Below the pieces are notes generated by a model, which saw only the letters and a program-made list of their open reading frames with translations, was not told the origin of the DNA and did no database searches. A stretch of 39,605 nucleotides of DNA from Alcanivoracaceae bacterium (GTDB lineage Bacteria > Pseudomonadota > Gammaproteobacteria > Pseudomonadales > Alcanivoracaceae), in NCBI GenBank assembly GCA_002706085.1, contig PAJO01000057.1, forward strand, positions 1 through 39,605, written 5' to 3'. Of the stretch, positions 8,367 through 17,521 are shown piece by piece. A program made the translations under genes and the position numbers. Numbering within the stretch: position 1 is the stretch's first letter; each line of letters begins with the position of its first letter.

Positions 8367-9473
8367 TCAGCTAAGCCACAGGTGGTTGTCCCACCAGCCG
8401 CTGGGCAAGTCCAGCCATTCACTGGTCACGGTGGCCCCCCGGCAATCAAAGTGCCGGCAGCGCCCCTGCCCGGAGGTCACGGCAAAGCCGCTGGGCACCA
8501 CCCCAACCCCGGCACAATCCGACATGGGGGTATCCACCACCGTCTCTGCGGTATCCAGATCCCAGACAAAGAACCGGTTCCCCCGGGGGGCCGTCATGGC
8601 CACCAACCGTTGTTCGCTGTGGATGGCAATACTCGCGGTGTACTGATTCATCATGGCCAACTGTTCTGTTGCCACCGGGAAGGTCTGGTAGGGCTGTCCC
8701 GGACGCTTGATCGCCAGTAAGGGCACACTGTCCCAGGCCGGGCCCTGGTACTGCTGGCCGGAGACCACCGTGCCATCATCGGCCACAGCCAGGTGACGAA
8801 TGCTGTTTTGGCGATGTTCGGGGGTTTCCTTGCTGAACCGTTCGCCGTGGCGATCCATGATCACCAGGCTGGGCGCCATGGCATCCAGGTTCATTTTCTC
8901 GCGGCTGTCGCTTTCGGTACGGATACCGCCGTTGGCAATGACCAGCGACTCCCCATCCGGCATCCATTTCAACTGGTGCGGCCCCACCCCATGGGTGGGC
9001 ACCTCGCCATCACGGACCAGCCGCAGAGCGTCCAGATCCAGCCGGTAGCGGCCCAGCACTCCGCGGCCGGGGTCGCTCAGATCATTCTCGGTGGCATACA
9101 GCCACTCGCCTTGCCGGTGAAACACTGCATGGCCATAAAAGTGCCGCTGCGGTTCGCTGTGCAGGGTCTGCACCAGAGTCCCGTCACGCAGGTCGATCAG
9201 ATAACTTTCCCGGGAGGGACGGCGACCCACAAACAGGGCCAGCGGCAAAAACGGATGGCGGGTAATGTCATGGCAACGCTCGCGCACCGGCGTGGCGAAC
9301 GCTTGCTTGCCATCGAGAAAATAGCCCGCGCAATAATGCTGGCCGGCATCATCGTTGCGTGCCGACAGCAGCAATGGCGACTGCCCGCGTCCCTGCCAGA
9401 ACGACCAGCCACCCACGGCAGCCACCCCGGCCAGTGCCCCGGCGCTCAATAATGTTCGTCGTGTCAGTGGCAT
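8367..9473 (-). CDS. DUF1513 protein with Tat signal, last gene of the imelysin operon
   Basis: The N-terminus TRRTLLSAGALAGVAAVGG carries a twin-arginine export motif, so this 368-residue protein is likely exported folded to the periplasm. The body is a beta-propeller-like DUF1513 domain (GHAVFHRQGEWLYATENDLS, GVGPHQLKWMPDGESLVIA, NSIRHLAVADDGTVVSGQQY). DUF1513 genes regularly accompany imelysin and di-heme oxidoreductase genes, as in the Pseudomonas icmP region, where the set is iron-regulated. Its own biochemical role is unknown. It starts 51 bases after the preceding imelysin gene ends. Confidence 0.87.
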   Translation of the reverse strand: MPLTRRTLLSAGALAGVAAVGGWSFWQGRGQSPLLLSARNDDAGQHYCAGYFLDGKQAFATPVRERCHDITRHPFLPLALFVGRRPSRESYLIDLRDGTLVQTLHSEPQRHFYGHAVFHRQGEWLYATENDLSDPGRGVLGRYRLDLDALRLVRDGEVPTHGVGPHQLKWMPDGESLVIANGGIRTESDSREKMNLDAMAPSLVIMDRHGERFSKETPEHRQNSIRHLAVADDGTVVSGQQYQGPAWDSVPLLAIKRPGQPYQTFPVATEQLAMMNQYTASIAIHSEQRLVAMTAPRGNRFFVWDLDTAETVVDTPMSDCAGVGVVPSGFAVTSGQGRCRHFDCRGATVTSEWLDLPSGWWDNHLWLS

Positions 9474-9524
9474 GACTCTCTCCCGCCTGGCCCATGGAAC
9501 CGCACCGAAAAACGTGGCGCGGAA

Positions 9525-10547
9525 TCAATCTCCGTCGTTGGCGTTAAAGCCGATCTGGATACCCAGGTCACTGGCCAGCTCGGCCTGTTGCAGGGTTTCC
9601 AGGGTATCCAGACTGCGATACAGGTCCTGGAGTAACGGCTGATTGGCCGGATCCTGTACCAGCTCGAACAACGGCGCTGGCAATGCCTCCAACTTGTCGC
9701 GGGTCTCGGCATAGGCTTGATCGATCTTGCCTGCCAGCTCGCCATCACTAACCAGTGAGCGCACCCGCTCCCACACGGCCTGGGCTCCTGCCAAAGAGGC
9801 CTGCAGGCTGGCCACCGATTGCCGGCTGCGCCAGGCCTCCGCCTGATACGGCTGGGTCACCCCCTGATTCAGGCGCCCCATGGGGGTGCCCAGTTTTTTC
9901 TTGAGCACATCCACACCGGTGATCTGCACGCGTAACACACCGCCCAGGGCTTCTTCAGCGCTGGCGTATCGGTCATTGGGGAAATCCGTTAGCTGGGCCA
10001 GCATGCCACCGGCCTCCTCCCACAGTGCCATCACCTCGCCGGACAAGCCCTGCTGGTGATGGGCAATGCCCATCAGCATCGGGCAATAGCGTGCCTTGTC
10101 CGCCTGCAGATCCACTTTGTCATCAAACAGCACGTATTCAAATGCGGTGAGCCCTTGCACCACCACACTGGCGCCATCAAGCGCCTGCTGGGTGAGCGGA
10201 TCATGACTGTCGAGCAAGGCCTCGGCCTGCTGCGCAACCATGTTGCGTTTGTCCGGGTAGAACTGCACCTGCCAGCTACGGTTGCCTTCTGACAGCGGCC
10301 CCACCATCAGCGGCTGCAGGTAAGACCAGCCCTGCTGGCTGGCCATAAACGCCTGCGCCACTGAGGCACGCTCAGCGTCGCCCTCACAGAATCCCTTCAC
10401 CGCCTGAACCAGTGCAGCATTACGGTCATGCCACTGCTGATGGGCAGGCAACAATACTTGCTGCGCCAGCTGGCTCGTCACTTCCTGTCGGGGGTTGCTG
10501 CACGCCGCCAGCAGGACGACACAGCCAAGCACAATCGCACTACGCAT
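9525..10547 (-). CDS. Imelysin family lipoprotein (second copy)
   Basis: This 340-residue protein has a lipoprotein signal ending LLAACSNPR and the imelysin (M75, EfeO-like) all-helical fold pattern. The family motif that reads GYHAIEFLLW in the other copy is here GLTAFEYVLFDD, so the His of the HxxE signature is missing. Imelysins are outer-membrane or periplasmic iron-uptake proteins, and peptidase activity is doubtful for most. It lies 10 bases after the di-heme oxidoreductase gene in the same operon. It may act as a structural or regulatory partner of the first imelysin. Confidence 0.87.
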   Translation of the reverse strand: MRSAIVLGCVVLLAACSNPRQEVTSQLAQQVLLPAHQQWHDRNAALVQAVKGFCEGDAERASVAQAFMASQQGWSYLQPLMVGPLSEGNRSWQVQFYPDKRNMVAQQAEALLDSHDPLTQQALDGASVVVQGLTAFEYVLFDDKVDLQADKARYCPMLMGIAHHQQGLSGEVMALWEEAGGMLAQLTDFPNDRYASAEEALGGVLRVQITGVDVLKKKLGTPMGRLNQGVTQPYQAEAWRSRQSVASLQASLAGAQAVWERVRSLVSDGELAGKIDQAYAETRDKLEALPAPLFELVQDPANQPLLQDLYRSLDTLETLQQAELASDLGIQIGFNANDGD

Positions 10548-10557
10548 GATCCACTCC

Positions 10558-11958
10558 TTACAACGAATTCAGGAACGCCAGCAGCGCGGCACGCTGCTCG
10601 GCATCAAAGGTCAGTACCAGGTCCCGGGACGCGGCCGCTTCTCCGTCATGCCACAGAATCGCTTCCATCAGGTTACGGGCACGGCCGTCATGCAGCAGCT
10701 GGGTATGCCCGTTGACCGCCTCGGTAAGGCCGATCCCCCACAGCGGCGGGGTGCGCCATTCCTGGCCATTGGCCAGGAACTCCGGGCGACCATCCGCCAG
10801 CCCCGGCCCCATGTCATGAAGCAGCAGGTCGGTGTAGGGGCGAATGGTCTGGTTGGCCAGCTCCGGCTCGGCGGCCTCTGCGGCGGTGGTGTAGCTGGGC
10901 ACGTGACAGCCCTGGCAGTTGGCCTGGAAGAACAGGGTCTTGCCCGCCAGCACCTGCGGATCCCCCACATTACGGCGGGCAGGCACGGCCAGGTTACGGG
11001 TATAGAAGGTCACGTTGTCGAGAATGCTGTCGCTCACCTCTGGCACGCCGCCATGAGGCAGCGCCAGGCATTCGGTCTGGCTGGGAGCACAGGAATCCGT
11101 GGGCACCAGATGGCTGGTCAGCCCCATGTCGTTGGCAAAGGCTTCCGCATTCTGCTGGCGCAGGCTGGGCTGGCCGGCCTTCCAGCCAAAGCGGCCGATG
11201 CGGGTAGTTTCAGTGGCCCGATCCCAGACCAGGTTGGCGCTGCCACTGATGCCATCGCCATCGTCATCCTCAGGATCGGCATGGGCCAGCAGGTCTTTGT
11301 CACTGATCGATTCCAGCAGCCCCAGTCCAATCACCGGTGGCGCGATACGGGCGGAAAACAAGGTAGCGGGATGCATCTCGCCGTAGGCCAGATTGCTGAA
11401 CGTCAGCTTCGGCTTGCGCAGCGATACTTCATGGCCGTCCGCAAACGTCATCACCACCGGCTCATAGTCCACCCGCACCCGACCTTCCGGTTCGATACCG
11501 GGAATCGCCGCATCCTGGAACTGGCCGCCATAGTGAGGCTCGGGTAGCAACCCACTCTGGGTCAGATCATCTGCCTCTCCGGCCGGCACCGACAAGCGCA
11601 CCAGCATGGACACCGCCTGCTTCGCGTCCGGCCCCGGCGGGTGGCCGCGGCCATCCTTGATATGGCAGTTCTGGCAGGCGTTGGTGTTAAACAGCGGCCC
11701 CAGGCCATCACGGGCATCGGTGGAGGCCGGTGCGATCACCCACGGGTTACGGAAGAAGCTGTTGCCCACACTGAAATCCAGCCTGCGGGACGGAGACAGG
11801 TTCGCCAGCGGCAACGAAAAGGCGTTGTGGTCGGTCTTGGTGACCGTGGCCTCCCCCGCTGACAGGTGTTCGCCTGGTTCAGCCTCGGTAAAGGTGGGGC
11901 CGGAATCGCAGGCGGCCAACAGGGCGATCAGGGGCAAGGTGGGCAGCAGATAACGCAA
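10558..11958 (-). CDS. Di-heme oxidoreductase family lipoprotein (thiol oxidoreductase, DUF1111)
   Basis: The 466-residue product begins with a lipobox (LIALLAACDSG) and holds two c-type haem motifs, CQNCH in the N-terminal half and CQGCH in the C-terminal half, separated by about 260 residues. This matches the di-heme cytochrome c peroxidase-like DUF1111 family. It should be membrane-anchored facing the periplasm and matured by the Ccm system. In imelysin operons this protein may change the redox state of iron at uptake; that is inference. It sits between the two imelysin genes. Confidence 0.9.
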   Translation of the reverse strand: MRYLLPTLPLIALLAACDSGPTFTEAEPGEHLSAGEATVTKTDHNAFSLPLANLSPSRRLDFSVGNSFFRNPWVIAPASTDARDGLGPLFNTNACQNCHIKDGRGHPPGPDAKQAVSMLVRLSVPAGEADDLTQSGLLPEPHYGGQFQDAAIPGIEPEGRVRVDYEPVVMTFADGHEVSLRKPKLTFSNLAYGEMHPATLFSARIAPPVIGLGLLESISDKDLLAHADPEDDDGDGISGSANLVWDRATETTRIGRFGWKAGQPSLRQQNAEAFANDMGLTSHLVPTDSCAPSQTECLALPHGGVPEVSDSILDNVTFYTRNLAVPARRNVGDPQVLAGKTLFFQANCQGCHVPSYTTAAEAAEPELANQTIRPYTDLLLHDMGPGLADGRPEFLANGQEWRTPPLWGIGLTEAVNGHTQLLHDGRARNLMEAILWHDGEAAASRDLVLTFDAEQRAALLAFLNSL

Positions 11959-12003
11959 GACACTCTTCCTTCAGGAACCAGGGGATCAGGCGGCCACAGC
12001 AAA

Positions 12004-12024
12004 GCGCCGCCCAAAGGGCGGCGC
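12004..12024 (-). terminator. Intra-operon hairpin between first imelysin and di-heme gene
   Basis: A perfect 9-bp GC stem (GCGCCGCCC / GGGCGGCGC) with a 3-base loop lies between the first imelysin gene and the di-heme gene. On the minus strand it is followed only by TTTG, so it is a weak terminator or an mRNA-stabilising stem. It would let the first imelysin be made in excess over the downstream genes. Confidence 0.5.
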
Positions 12025-12054
12025 CATCTTACCAGATCTTAAAGAGAATCGTTT

Positions 12055-13338
12055 TCAGAACTCGTGATCGGCCGTGTCCGGGTTCAACGCCTGAATGTTT
12101 AACACCAGAGCAGCCTTTTCAATGCCCGTGGTCTGGGTTACCAGGGAATCAATAGCCGCGTTCACAGTGGCAGCGCCTTGCGCATTACCCGGTGCAATCA
12201 GCTGATCGAAGTGAACGCCAGTGTTGGCACTGTCCACCAGAGCCTGGAGGGCCGCTTCACTGGCCTCAAAAGCCTGCTTCAGCTGACTGTCCACCGCCGG
12301 GTCATTGGCGGCGACCAGATCGCTCAGAGAGGGCCCGCTGAGGGTCTCTCCATTGACCTGCTGATACTCCCCCAGATACACGTTCTGGATGCCCTTGCCA
12401 TTATAGAAGTGCGAAAAGTGGGTGTTGTCACTGAAACAATCGTGCTCGTCTTCTGGGGAGTGTGCCGCCAGCGCCACCTTCATGCGCTCACCCGCCAGCT
12501 CACCCAGAGACAGGCTACCCATGCCGAACAGCATTTTGCGCAGGCCGTTTTCCGGGGTGTCCGCCAGCAATTCGGCGCGATAGTTTTCCTGTTCCGGCTG
12601 CCATACGGCCACCATGGTTTCCAGGTCGCTGATCAGCAGATCCGTCACCACCTGAAGGTAGGCACGGCGACGCTCGTTATTGCCACCGGTCGCTTCCTCG
12701 CCCAGCGCGAAGTCCGTGGCCGGACGCTCGCCCGCCCCTGCCTCGGTACCGTTCAGGTCCTGGCCCCAAAGCAAAAACTCGATGGCGTGGTAACCGGTGG
12801 CCACATTGGCCTCGGAACCGCCCAGCTCATTCAGGCTGGCCAGCAGGTCCGCATTCAGGTCGGTCAGGTCCAGACGCTCCTCACCAATGGTCAGCGACTC
12901 ACTGGCAATGATATTGGCGCGGGCACCAGGGTTGCCCATCACCGCCTGATAGCTGTCATCCACATAATCAATCAGCCCTTCATCCAGCGGCCAGGCATTT
13001 ACCTGCCCTTCCCACTCATCCACCACGCTATTGCCGAAACGGAAGACCTCGGTCTGCATGTAGGGGACCCGGGCATCACGCCAGGCGGCACGGGCCGCCG
13101 CCAGATTCTCTTCGTTCGGAGAGTCCAGCAGGGTGTTGATGGTCGTCTGCAATTCGCGGGCTTGCGCCAGGGCATCGCTGTAACCAGCCAGCGCCAGGTC
13201 CGCATAATGGCTGATCACGTCCCGAGCCTGGGCCGCTTCATACGGGGCGGCCTTTTCTTCCACCTTGGGCTCATCGCTACAGGCAGACAGGAACAGGGAG
13301 GACAGCATCAGCCCCCCGGCGGCAACACGGGTCAACAT
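12055..13338 (-). CDS. Imelysin family lipoprotein (IcmP/EfeO-like)
   Basis: This 427-residue lipoprotein (lipobox LSACSDEP) carries the imelysin signature GYHAIEFLLWGQDL, including the HxxE pair, and a second half ending with the conserved HFDQLIAPGN-type segment. Such proteins are iron-regulated and take part in ferric or ferrous iron acquisition at the cell envelope; the Pseudomonas relative was described as an insulin-cleaving metalloprotease. It is the first gene of the four-gene cluster and has a Fur box 63-77 bases upstream of its start. The length is typical of the long imelysins. Confidence 0.9.
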   Translation of the reverse strand: MLTRVAAGGLMLSSLFLSACSDEPKVEEKAAPYEAAQARDVISHYADLALAGYSDALAQARELQTTINTLLDSPNEENLAAARAAWRDARVPYMQTEVFRFGNSVVDEWEGQVNAWPLDEGLIDYVDDSYQAVMGNPGARANIIASESLTIGEERLDLTDLNADLLASLNELGGSEANVATGYHAIEFLLWGQDLNGTEAGAGERPATDFALGEEATGGNNERRRAYLQVVTDLLISDLETMVAVWQPEQENYRAELLADTPENGLRKMLFGMGSLSLGELAGERMKVALAAHSPEDEHDCFSDNTHFSHFYNGKGIQNVYLGEYQQVNGETLSGPSLSDLVAANDPAVDSQLKQAFEASEAALQALVDSANTGVHFDQLIAPGNAQGAATVNAAIDSLVTQTTGIEKAALVLNIQALNPDTADHEF

Positions 13339-13400
13339 AGAAATTCCTCAGTATGCGTGAACAGCAAAACGGGCCTTGAGCCCCCAATAGGGGCTCATAA

Positions 13401-13415
13401 TGCGAATTATTCTCA
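13401..13415 (-). promoter_or_regulatory. Fur box upstream of the imelysin operon
   Basis: The 15-mer TGAGAATAATTCGCA on the minus strand matches the 7-1-7 Fur consensus TGATAATNATTATCA at 11 of its 14 informative positions by eye. It lies at promoter distance from the imelysin start at 13338 and predicts repression when iron is plentiful. The nhaD gene starts on the other side, but 179 bases away. Confidence 0.75.
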
Positions 13416-13593
13416 TTGATTGAAAGAGGCAACGACGAAAAAATGCGCACTGCCACGCAACCAGAGGCCACTTTCATGGCAGGATTCGGGCCTATACAGG
13501 GAGTATTTTAGTGAACTGCATTCACAAACGCCCTAGAATGGCGCCGCGCTCCCCCTGCTGCCCTGCAGCCCATTACCTTGCGAGACGCCCCTC

Positions 13594-14823
13594 ATGACCA
13601 CCCTTCTGCTGATCCTGGTGGCGCTGGGCTTTGTGTCCATCGTCATCGAAGATATCGTCCATATCGACAAGGCCAAAACCACACTGTTCTTCGGTTCCTT
13701 TGCCTGGCTGCTGTTTTTTATTGCCCCGCCCGGCCACCTGAGCCATGAAGCACTGATGGAAAGCCTCAACGAAAACCTGCTGGATATCGCTACCTTGTGG
13801 CTGTTCCTGATGGCCGCCATGACGTTTGTGGCCTACCTGTCCGGCAAGGGCATCATCGACAGCATCGTCAATAAACTGCTGCCCTCGCGCATCAGTGAAC
13901 GCAAACTGATGTTGCTTACCGGTCTGTTTGCGTTCCTGTTCTCGTCCATGGCCGACAACATTACCGCCACGCTGGTGTGTATCGCCGTGCTCATGAACCT
14001 GAACCTGTCGGCCAAAAAGCTGCTGCGCTACATTGTGCTGGTGGTGTTCTCGGTGAATGCCGGTGGTACCGCGCTGATCACCGGCGACGTCACCACCCTG
14101 ATGATCTTTCTGGCGGGCAAGGTGGAAATTCCCGACTTGCTGATGCTGAGCCTGCCCGCCGCCGGTGCCGTGGCGGTCCTGGCGGTGATGCTGTCTTTTG
14201 GTCTCAGCGGTGACGTGCAGATCGAAAAGCAGAGCACCGTCATCGATCGCGGCGACAAGGTCATCGCGCTGCTGTTTTTCGCCACCATTCTTGGCACCAT
14301 TGCCGCCAATGTGGCCTTCGGTATTCCACCGGTACTGTGCTTCCTGTTTGGCCTGTCACTGATGTTCATGGTGGTGCAGTTCATGAACAAGGATGAGCCG
14401 ATACTGGAATACATCCGCAAGATCGAATTCGACACACTACTGTTCTTCCTCGGGGTACTGCTGCTGGTGGGGATGCTCAAGGAACTCGGCATGCTGGCCT
14501 ACTTCCCGGCACTGTACGACGTAATGCCCCCCGTGGCAGCCAACTTCCTGGTCGGGCTGGCGTCGGCACTGTTCGACAACGTGCCACTGACGGCTGCATT
14601 ACTGAATTCAGGGATAGAAATGACCCTGCCGGAATGGCTGTCACTGACCTATTCCGTCGGCGTGGGCGGCGCCCTGCTGGTGATCGGTTCTGCCGCCGGG
14701 GTGATTGCCATGAGCAAAGTTGAAGCGCTGACATTCACCAGCTATCTGCGTTATTTCGGCTACCTGCTCGTGGCCTATAGTGTGGGCTTCTTTGCGGTGC
14801 TAGGGCTGGGTTCGTTGGTGTAA
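13594..14823 (+). CDS. nhaD: NhaD-type Na+/H+ antiporter
   Basis: This polytopic protein of 409 residues (about 11-12 membrane segments) belongs to the NhaD branch of the ion transporter superfamily. Visible family features are VSIVIEDIVHIDKAKTTLFF near the N-terminus, SSMADNITATLVCIAV and GTALITGDVTTLMIFLAGK in the first half, and FDNVPLTAALL in the second. NhaD expels Na+ or Li+ in exchange for protons at alkaline pH and is common in marine gammaproteobacteria. The start has only a weak ribosome site. The gene stands alone, convergent with the GNAT gene. Confidence 0.92.
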   Translation: MTTLLLILVALGFVSIVIEDIVHIDKAKTTLFFGSFAWLLFFIAPPGHLSHEALMESLNENLLDIATLWLFLMAAMTFVAYLSGKGIIDSIVNKLLPSRISERKLMLLTGLFAFLFSSMADNITATLVCIAVLMNLNLSAKKLLRYIVLVVFSVNAGGTALITGDVTTLMIFLAGKVEIPDLLMLSLPAAGAVAVLAVMLSFGLSGDVQIEKQSTVIDRGDKVIALLFFATILGTIAANVAFGIPPVLCFLFGLSLMFMVVQFMNKDEPILEYIRKIEFDTLLFFLGVLLLVGMLKELGMLAYFPALYDVMPPVAANFLVGLASALFDNVPLTAALLNSGIEMTLPEWLSLTYSVGVGGALLVIGSAAGVIAMSKVEALTFTSYLRYFGYLLVAYSVGFFAVLGLGSLV

Positions 14824-14856
14824 CTGGGCCGGCGGGAACACCCCCGCGGCTGTCGC

Positions 14857-15369
14857 TCAGGCGTTGAAGGCCGGATGGTAATGCACGTCTGCATCCGGCC
14901 ATTCACCGCTTAACAGCAACGCCTGAAAATACTCGGCAGGCACACCGGGCAAACGCACCAGGGGGGTCGCGACAAAGCCGAAGCGCTTGTACCAGTTGGG
15001 GTCTCCCAACAGCACACAGCCCTGCGCTCCCCGCGCCTTGAGTTGCTGCAGCCCCGCCAGCACCAGTTCGCTGCCGATCCCTTCGCCTTGCCGAGAAGGC
15101 AACACCGACACGGGCCCCAGACCAAACCAGCCCGACGCGCCATCCGACAGGGTAACCGGGGAAAAAGCGATATGCCCGACCCGTTCATCCCCGGCATGCG
15201 CCACCAGCGACAGGGTCAGGGCTTGCTGGTCCCGCAGGGCATCAACAATCAAGGGCTCACGCTGGTCACTGTAGGGCACGTTTTCAAACGCCTGCGCCGT
15301 CAGCGAATGGATGGCAGCCACATCATCTGCCACCTCGGCCTGCACCGTAATCCCGGTCGAGGAAGTCAT
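14857..15369 (-). CDS. GNAT family N-acetyltransferase (YhbS-like)
   Basis: The 170-residue product has the GNAT fold with the acetyl-CoA pyrophosphate-binding motif RQGEGIGSEL in motif A, preceded by the strand LGPVSVLPS, and a C-terminal GDPNWYKRFGF segment typical of YhbS-type acetyltransferases. The acceptor is not predictable. It is convergent with nhaD, 33 bases from its stop. Confidence 0.9.
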   Translation of the reverse strand: MTSSTGITVQAEVADDVAAIHSLTAQAFENVPYSDQREPLIVDALRDQQALTLSLVAHAGDERVGHIAFSPVTLSDGASGWFGLGPVSVLPSRQGEGIGSELVLAGLQQLKARGAQGCVLLGDPNWYKRFGFVATPLVRLPGVPAEYFQALLLSGEWPDADVHYHPAFNA

Positions 15370-15448
15370 GCGTTTCCTGCAAATAAGGACAGCGCCCGAG
15401 CCCTGAGGATCAGGACATCAGACGCGTCAAAAAAGTATCGACGAGAGG

Positions 15449-15733
15449 CTAATTCGCCCCATAAAGATCATTGTTGAGATCCATCAGATCCCGATCCATC
15501 TGCTGCCAGTTGGTTTGGCCACCATCGTCGTCCATGCCGGCCAGTTCGTGATATTCATCAATTCGTTGCTGCAGATCTACCAACACATCCTGCAAGGCAA
15601 GACGGTGACGTTCGGCTTCGGTGTTGGTATCGCCATTGGCGCCCACCCCGATTTTTTCGATCTGCATCAATTCTGCTTCCAGTTCATCCAGCTTGCCTTT
15701 GATATCGGCAATCATGTTTTTCACAGTTTCCAT
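15449..15733 (-). CDS. Small acidic coiled-coil protein of unknown function
   Basis: I do not recognise this 94-residue protein. It is acidic and almost wholly helical; residues 1-30 (METVKNMIADIKGKLDELEA) and 40-65 have heptad-like leucines. A GGAG ribosome site precedes the ATG by 8 bases, so the gene looks real. It is divergent from another small helical protein at 15931; the two share a 197-base promoter region. Confidence 0.7.
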   Translation of the reverse strand: METVKNMIADIKGKLDELEAELMQIEKIGVGANGDTNTEAERHRLALQDVLVDLQQRIDEYHELAGMDDDGGQTNWQQMDRDLMDLNNDLYGAN

Positions 15734-15930
15734 AATCGCACTCCGTGTTTCGATCAGGATTCGATGATGAACCCGTTTTCAGAGTGACCCCATTTCATGA
15801 ACGCGGTCAACCAGTAAGGATGTAACGGCTTATTACGTCAGACAATCGGTCAGAAAAGTCATTCACAAGTTGGCCCCCCTGTCCGCTTTTCGCTACATTG
15901 AACCCACTCTCATCACCGTGACGCATAACC

Positions 15931-16242
15931 ATGAAAAAAACCCTGCAACGGGCAGAACTGCTCAAGGACATGATTCAGGAAGCCATCGAAGACGGCGCCA
16001 CCACCGTGGAAGACGTTCATCAGCATATTGCCGGCCTGCCGTTTGATGCACTGGAGAAGCTCGGATTGTTTGAAGAGCAGGCAGGTTCTTTCAAGGAGAA
16101 ACAACGCAAGACCATCGGCATGGTCTACGACACGATTCGAAAGGTAAACCAGGAAATTGGCAGCCTGATCTCCGAACAGTTTGCCGCCCTGGAAGACGCC
16201 GAAGCAGCTAACCGCAATATGGATAAAAACCGCGAAGACTAG
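15931..16242 (+). CDS. Small helical protein of unknown function
   Basis: This 103-residue soluble protein (MKKTLQRAELLKDMIQEAIE at the start, then TVEDVHQHIAGLPFDALEKL) is predicted helical with no signal peptide. It resembles conserved short proteins found in marine gammaproteobacteria that have no assigned function. The region KTIGMVYDTIRKVNQEIGSL could form a short coiled coil. There is no strong ribosome site before the ATG. It is convergent with the Omp85-like gene, 12 bases from its stop. Confidence 0.7.
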   Translation: MKKTLQRAELLKDMIQEAIEDGATTVEDVHQHIAGLPFDALEKLGLFEEQAGSFKEKQRKTIGMVYDTIRKVNQEIGSLISEQFAALEDAEAANRNMDKNRED

Positions 16243-16254
16243 GGAACCCCACCC

Positions 16255-17439
16255 TCACCAGCTTGAGCCTGCCTGAATATACCAGGCGGTCTCTTCTGGG
16301 CCTCGCGCCACATCAACCCCCATGGTCATGCCATAACGGCGAGCCATCAAATAGCGGAACCCTGCGCCATAATTATTAGCGACTTCTGCTTCGGATAATT
16401 CACTGGCACTTTCTGCCGCGCGACCACAGCCCGAAAAAGCATTGAACCGCCAGCGCATGCTCGCTTTCCAGGTGGCTTCAATTTCCGCCACCGCCACCGC
16501 CTTGCCCTGATAGCGCACCGCCGGTATACCGCGCAAATCGACAAAGGGCAACACATAGGGAGGAAGCCTCGCACTGTCACCGGCATCTACACCGTCATAC
16601 TGAAAGCGCAAGGCAAAATTGAAATGCTCATTGACGTTCCAGTAGTTCAATCCTTCCAGCGTATAACTTCCGTAGTTCAGATCGCTGCCGATACTGTCGC
16701 CATACCAGACGTAATTGGCGGCGTAATACAGCCCGTCTTGCGGCGCCATCGGGTTATCCCGGGAATCATATTCCGCCAGCACGCCCAGGCCAGAGGTACG
16801 AATCTTGTCTCCCAGGTGGTTATCCAGAAACTGGTTTACCGCCGCATTCAAGCGTGGATTGGGAAGTTGGATATCTTCCGCCAGATCCAGCTCAACCTGC
16901 CGGTAAGACTGCCGCACCCCCACCATCCACGGGCTAGCTCCCACCCGGAACTTCAGCTCCTGCAATGCAGCCGGCCCCTTGAGATTCAACTCTACCGGCC
17001 GGTCAATGGTGTGCCCGGCAAAGGTATAAAAATCCAGGTTCAGGTCCGGCACCAGAGCAAACCCCCGATAACGGATAGTGTCATTGCGCCAGAAGCCCAG
17101 GTGCCCGGCGGCCACCCCCCGGGTGCCATTCTCGGTCGCGGCAACACCCAAGATACTAATGTTGTTGGGCAGAATGGCAGGGGCATCACCGTCTACCCGC
17201 ATCGCTTTTTGTTCGTCACTCTCGTGGAAAAACACGCCGACAATGCCCAACCCATTACCCACCGCCGGCTCGGTGATAACCACAGGAACCGGCATTAAGC
17301 TCATGGGTAATTCCGACAGAAAGCGGCTGCTGTCCAACATACCGTCTTCCGGATCAATCATCTAATCGCGAAAAAAGTCGGCACTGACCGGACTAGCGGT
17401 GGTTACCATGCAGGCGATTAGCGTAATTCGCTTGAGCAT
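16255..17439 (-). pseudogene. Omp85/BamA-like outer-membrane surface antigen, interrupted by an amber codon
   Basis: The true start is the ATG at 17437-17439 with a GAGGAA ribosome site. It encodes a clear signal peptide (MLKRITLIACMVTTASPVSA) and DFFRD, then an in-frame TAG at 17362-17364. Directly after, the frame continues MIDPEDGMLDSSRFLSELP and a 368-residue beta-barrel resembling the C-terminal half of Omp85 / bacterial surface antigen proteins (GLGVLAEYDSRDNPMAPQDG; terminal YIQAGSSW with an aromatic last residue). Without readthrough the barrel would lack its export signal, since the internal ATG after TAG has no ribosome site. This is a recent nonsense mutation, a sequencing error or a suppressed stop. 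The remaining frame is intact. Confidence 0.85.
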
Positions 17440-17521
17440 TCAGGGGTTCCTCGCCGCCGGAATTGAAATTTCCTCCACACTTGGCTTTGATAATCGCAGA
17501 CTTGCCAGATAAAAACACATC

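Noticed and set aside
10495-13419. Long plus-strand frames (350 and 413 residues) across the imelysin cluster
   Set aside because: They are antisense to genes with lipoboxes, haem motifs and imelysin signatures and have no family features of their own.
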